Assembly (NCBI GenBank): GCA_964370965.1
Contig: CAYJLW010000017.1
Span: 1 to 58,467 of the forward strand
Length of the DNA stretch: 58,467 nucleotides
Direction: 5' to 3'
Origin: CAYJLW01 sp964370965
Lineage (GTDB): Bacteria > Actinomycetota > Acidimicrobiia > UBA2766
The position numbers and the translations under genes were made by a program. Position 1 is the stretch's first letter; every line of letters starts with the position of its first letter. The notes under the pieces are model-generated. The model ran no database searches, had not been told where the DNA came from, and was given only the letters and a program-made list of their open reading frames with translations. Shown here piece by piece: positions 55,396-58,467 of this stretch.

Positions 55396-56219
55396 GTGGC
55401 CGCCTCCGCGCCCTCGCCACCGCCGGCCTTCTCGGCCTCAGCGGCGGCCACCTCGGGAGTAGGGGTGGCCGCTGTCAGGGGCGGCTCCGGGACGGCGGGC
55501 TCCATGCCGAGTTGCTTGCGGATCTCATCGAGGCGCACGGTGGCCTCCATGTCCATGCTCGCCTGCTCCACCTCGATCATCCTGGACTCGACGGAGTCCT
55601 CCTGCAGCTCCGCGGTTCCGAGCGCGTGGGCATAGCGCTGCTCGATCTTGCGGCGCACCTCGTCCAGAGTGGGGACTTCTTCGCCAACGGTGGCGGACAT
55701 CGAGGTCACCGCGGCGTTCATGCGTTCCTGCATCTTCGCCTGGTCGAGCTGGGAGAGGAGCTTGGTCTTCTCGGTGAGCTTCTTCTCCAGCGCCATGGCG
55801 TTGTTCGAGACGGCCCGCTTCGCGTTCCCCGCTGCCTCAGTGGCCTGGAGATGGAGCGTCTTGAGGGACTCGACCTCGCTCTCTGAAGCGATGAGGCGCT
55901 GGGCGAAGGCCGTGGCCGCCTGCTCGAACTTGGCGGTCTGGGCGGCGTCATCCTTCTTCTTGGCAGCGTCGGCCATGAGGAGCGCCTGGCGGGAGGACGC
56001 CGCCATCTTCTCGACCTGGCCCATCGCCCGGTCGAGCTGCATCTCAGTGTCCTTCTGGTGGGCGATCACGTTGGCGGCCTGCTGGGTGAGGAGGCGATGC
56101 TGCTTCTGGGCCTCCTCGATGGCCTGCTCGATCTGGATCTTGGGGTCGGCGAGCTCCTCGAACTTCCCGGTGAGAGCGGCGGTGATATAGCGCCACACCT
56201 TCTTCAGGAACTTCCCCAT
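55392..56219 (-). CDS. pspA: PspA/IM30 family membrane-stress protein
   Basis: The 275-residue, largely coiled-coil protein begins MGKFLKKVWRYITAALTGKF, a membrane-binding amphipathic region. QIEQAIEEAQKQHRLLTQQA and long Ala/Gln-rich helices follow, and the C-terminal tail is Pro/Ala-rich and acidic. PspA oligomers bind stressed membranes. ATG 56219 has AGGAG 8 nt upstream; a GTG at 56225 is too close to it. Confidence 0.9.
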   Translation of the reverse strand: MGKFLKKVWRYITAALTGKFEELADPKIQIEQAIEEAQKQHRLLTQQAANVIAHQKDTEMQLDRAMGQVEKMAASSRQALLMADAAKKKDDAAQTAKFEQAATAFAQRLIASESEVESLKTLHLQATEAAGNAKRAVSNNAMALEKKLTEKTKLLSQLDQAKMQERMNAAVTSMSATVGEEVPTLDEVRRKIEQRYAHALGTAELQEDSVESRMIEVEQASMDMEATVRLDEIRKQLGMEPAVPEPPLTAATPTPEVAAAEAEKAGGGEGAEAAT

Positions 56220-56361
56220 GGCCACACTCCTGCCGGCTGCTGAGGGACGGGGCTACATGGTACTGAGTTCGCGGCCCCGCAGAGGGCTCGCCGGGCGGCC
56301 CCCGACACCGTGCCACCCGCTCCGTGGCGCGGGTGGCCTGTGGGGCGTGTGGGCCTCCGGC

Positions 56362-57525
56362 TCACTCCTGCACGAAACGGCCGTTCCTTACGACGTTGAC
56401 GTAGACGACCTGGCGACGGAGGTCGCCGTCGGAGTCGTAGGAGATCTCCCCGATGGGGGATTCCCACCTGAACCCGGACTTCAGCGCCGCGGCGACCTTC
56501 CCGGCGTCGAAGGACTTCGCCTTCTCGACTCCACGGAACCAGACGTCGGCGGCGACGAGTCCGGCCGGGGTGTCGATGCCGGGGTTGCGGCCGAAGCGGT
56601 CGCGGTAGTCGGCGACGAGGTCGGCGTCCTTGCGCTTCCCGGTGACGACGTCGGGCAGCAGTGCCGTGACCTTGGCGCCGTCGGCGGCGCTCCCCGCCTG
56701 GAAGAGGAACTCGGCCTTCGCGAGGCTGTCACCCCCGAAGACGGGGACGTCGAGGCCGGCCTGGCGGGCCTGCACCAGGAACGCCGCCGCCTGGGGCGCC
56801 TCGGCGACCACGAGCAGGGAGTCGGGCTTCGCCGCCTTCATCGCGTCGATCTGGGTCGCCCAGTCCTTCGTCCCCGCCGGGAAGGACTGGGTCACCACCG
56901 GGGGTGCGCCTTCGGCGGAGAGGGCGTCGGCGGCGCGGGACGAGAGTCCCTCCGCGTACGTGTTGCCAGCGGCGTAGAGGACGGCTGGGCGGCGGCGGCC
57001 GTCGCGGCGCATGAGGGCCGCGATCCGGGGACCCTGTGTGGCGTCGTTCGCCGACACGCGGAAGACGGTCTGGATGCCGAGCTCGGTGAGCTTCGGATTC
57101 GTGGACGTGGGCGTGATCTGCAGGACGCCCGCCTCGGCGTAGAGCGGGGCGGCCGGGATCGAGGCCCCGGAGTTGAAGTGGCCGATGACTGCCTTGGCTC
57201 CCGAGGCCGTGATCTTCTCGGCGGCCTCGACGGCCCCGTTGTCCTTGTTGGCGCGGTCGTCGAAGACCTCCACGACGACCTTGCGTCCCAGGAGACCGCC
57301 GGAGCCGTTGCGCTCGACGGCGGCGAGACGGACGCCGTCCGCGATGGTCTGGCCGAAGTCGGCGAGGTCGCCCGTGAGGGGGACGGCGACGGCGAGCTTC
57401 ACCTCGCCCCGCAACTCGGGGGGCCGGGTCGCCGACGAGCAGGCCGAGGCGACCAGGAGCACGACCAGGCACGGAGCGGTCAGCGCAGCGCCATGCCTCC
57501 CGCGGGGTCTCCTCCGAGCCGTCAC
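56362..57525 (-). CDS. Branched-chain amino-acid-type ABC transporter substrate-binding lipoprotein
   Basis: The 387-residue protein has a lipobox leader (LVVLLVASACSS, Cys near 29) and a LivJ-type periplasmic-binding fold: VAVPLTGDLADFGQTIADGV, KVVVEVFDDRANKDN, GAKAVIGHFNSGASIPAAPL. It likely binds a small amino acid or related ligand. No permease or ATPase gene is next to it. GTG 57525 overlaps the upstream stop (GTGA). Confidence 0.9.
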   Translation of the reverse strand: MTARRRPRGRHGAALTAPCLVVLLVASACSSATRPPELRGEVKLAVAVPLTGDLADFGQTIADGVRLAAVERNGSGGLLGRKVVVEVFDDRANKDNGAVEAAEKITASGAKAVIGHFNSGASIPAAPLYAEAGVLQITPTSTNPKLTELGIQTVFRVSANDATQGPRIAALMRRDGRRRPAVLYAAGNTYAEGLSSRAADALSAEGAPPVVTQSFPAGTKDWATQIDAMKAAKPDSLLVVAEAPQAAAFLVQARQAGLDVPVFGGDSLAKAEFLFQAGSAADGAKVTALLPDVVTGKRKDADLVADYRDRFGRNPGIDTPAGLVAADVWFRGVEKAKSFDAGKVAAALKSGFRWESPIGEISYDSDGDLRRQVVYVNVVRNGRFVQE

Positions 57526-58385
57526 CGGGTGGCCTCCCCGGTCCGCCGGTGTCGTTTCGGCGTGGCAGTGGCCTCCTGGGGCTGTGCTGCGGGCAGCTCG
57601 ATGCCGCTGGGGAGGCGTTCGGGGGCGTCGAGCTCCACGAGGGCCTCGCGGACGTTGTCGAGCTCGTCGATGAGGGCGTCGACGCTGCTCTCCGCCCCCG
57701 GGAGGGCGGCGGCGTCCTCCGACGTGAGCAGGACCTCCATGAGCTGGGCGACGAGCTGGTCGAGCTTGGCGGCGGTCGCCTCCATCTTGGAGGTGGCGAG
57801 GTCGTACGTGTCCCGCAGCCGTTGGGCGACACGGAGCTGGTCGCGGACGGCGGTGAGGGTCTGCTCCCGCTGGGAGCGCACGGCGTCGTCGGCGTCGCCG
57901 AGGCGGGACTCGGCGACTCGTGCCTGTTCATCGAGGTGCGCCACGGAATCCGAGGACAGGTAGTCGTCGATGCCCTGGGCCCGGCGGGCGATGCGTTCCA
58001 GCTCGAACACGGTGTCGTCGAGCTTGCCCGCCGTGGTCAGGAACCGCTCCTTGAGCGGCCCCGCCTCGGTCGTCGTGAGTCCCTGGCGGAAGCGGTCGCG
58101 GGCGGCCATGCCCCGCTGCACCCAGTCGAGGTAGGGGGGGCGGAGGCCGCCGAGGTCGAGGCGGCGCCGCCGCCCCTCGCGGTTCCACGGTCGCCACGTC
58201 GATGCCGCCACCTTCGCGAGGTACGCCCCGAGGGCAGCCACGCCGACGACGGGGAACGCCACGCCGCCGGCGATCGCCAGGGCGGCGACGGCACCGGTGG
58301 CCACGATCGTCGACGGCGACGTCATGGCCTGCGCCAGGCGGCGGCCCCGGCGGGCGAAGAACTCCCCCGAGCGCTCTGTGTTCAT
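57522..58385 (-). CDS. Hypothetical membrane protein with helical domain
   Basis: The 287-residue protein has a hydrophobic pair of segments near residues 25-60 (IVATGAVAALAIAGGVAFPV, VGVAALGAYLAKV). A long predicted helical region follows (about 100-240) with many charged residues, then a Pro/basic tail. It resembles cytoplasmic coiled-coil proteins anchored to the membrane. No family was recognised. It is cotranscribed with the substrate-binding lipoprotein. Confidence 0.65.
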   Translation of the reverse strand: MNTERSGEFFARRGRRLAQAMTSPSTIVATGAVAALAIAGGVAFPVVGVAALGAYLAKVAASTWRPWNREGRRRRLDLGGLRPPYLDWVQRGMAARDRFRQGLTTTEAGPLKERFLTTAGKLDDTVFELERIARRAQGIDDYLSSDSVAHLDEQARVAESRLGDADDAVRSQREQTLTAVRDQLRVAQRLRDTYDLATSKMEATAAKLDQLVAQLMEVLLTSEDAAALPGAESSVDALIDELDNVREALVELDAPERLPSGIELPAAQPQEATATPKRHRRTGEATR

Positions 58386-58467
58386 CGCTCCGCGCCGTTA
58401 CATTGCTCCGCACCTGGCGGTGCTCCGCGTGCCGGCGGGGGCCCCCAACCCCGCCGGCGCGGGTGTG

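Overview
The window is a high-GC stretch with the gene content of an actinomycete. Supporting markers are a Tad pilus cluster in the order known from Mycobacterium (HAD phosphatase, CpaE-like, CpaF/TadA, TadB/C, small pilin, TadE, Rv3654c-like), the DUF3090 / MSMEG_4193-type phosphatase / SCO1664 trio, many GTG starts, ATGA and GTGA gene overlaps, and several TAnnnT boxes placed 6-8 nt before an ATG as in leaderless actinobacterial mRNAs. An acidimicrobial or related genome is plausible but is not shown by the sequence. A 10-N gap flanked by implausible C runs (45191-45349) points to a draft or metagenome assembly.

Layout. 1-2644: start of an unidentified gene, a DUF222/HNH protein cut short inside its nuclease motif, and an AAA ATPase with a C-terminal nuclease-like domain. 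2679-16981: a complete type I-U (now I-G) CRISPR-Cas locus, csb1 - csb2 - cas3 - cas8u2-like - cas4/cas1 fusion - cas2. It is followed by an array of 76 apparently identical 36-bp repeats and 75 spacers. 17187-19880: a membrane M28 peptidase and an AbiEi/AbiEii-like toxin-antitoxin pair. 19925-28618 (minus strand): glutamate-type dehydrogenase, aminoglycoside-phosphotransferase-like protein, SNF2 helicase, LysM protein, alpha/beta hydrolase and M23 peptidase. 28938-33450: two tandem secreted beta-propeller/DUF11 paralogs. 33441-39874: phosphatase, second APH-like protein, short-chain dehydrogenase, lipoproteins, YajQ, DedA, a selenocysteine tRNA and a nitroreductase. 39881-46118: HAD phosphatase and Tad pilus locus. 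46160-52117: radical SAM protein, second HAD phosphatase, STAS/anti-sigma pair, H+-pyrophosphatase. 52201-58385: PAS-like protein, SCO1664 protein, MscL, DUF3090, MSMEG_4193-type phosphatase, PspA, substrate-binding lipoprotein and a membrane protein.

The Cas genes overlap or nearly touch and are probably one transcript from a promoter at 2679-2706, whose -10 box lies next to the left arm of a 13-bp imperfect inverted repeat. In the array, three spacers cover the same protospacer in the same register with different synonymous and non-synonymous bases and encode the same W..GVE(V/I)PSVTT peptide. Another pair behaves the same way, and one spacer is duplicated in tandem. This suggests repeated sampling of one conserved gene in diverging phages. 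The most unusual single genes are the selC tRNA with encoded CCA and a histidine phosphatase that appears to start at CTG inside a CTGA overlap.
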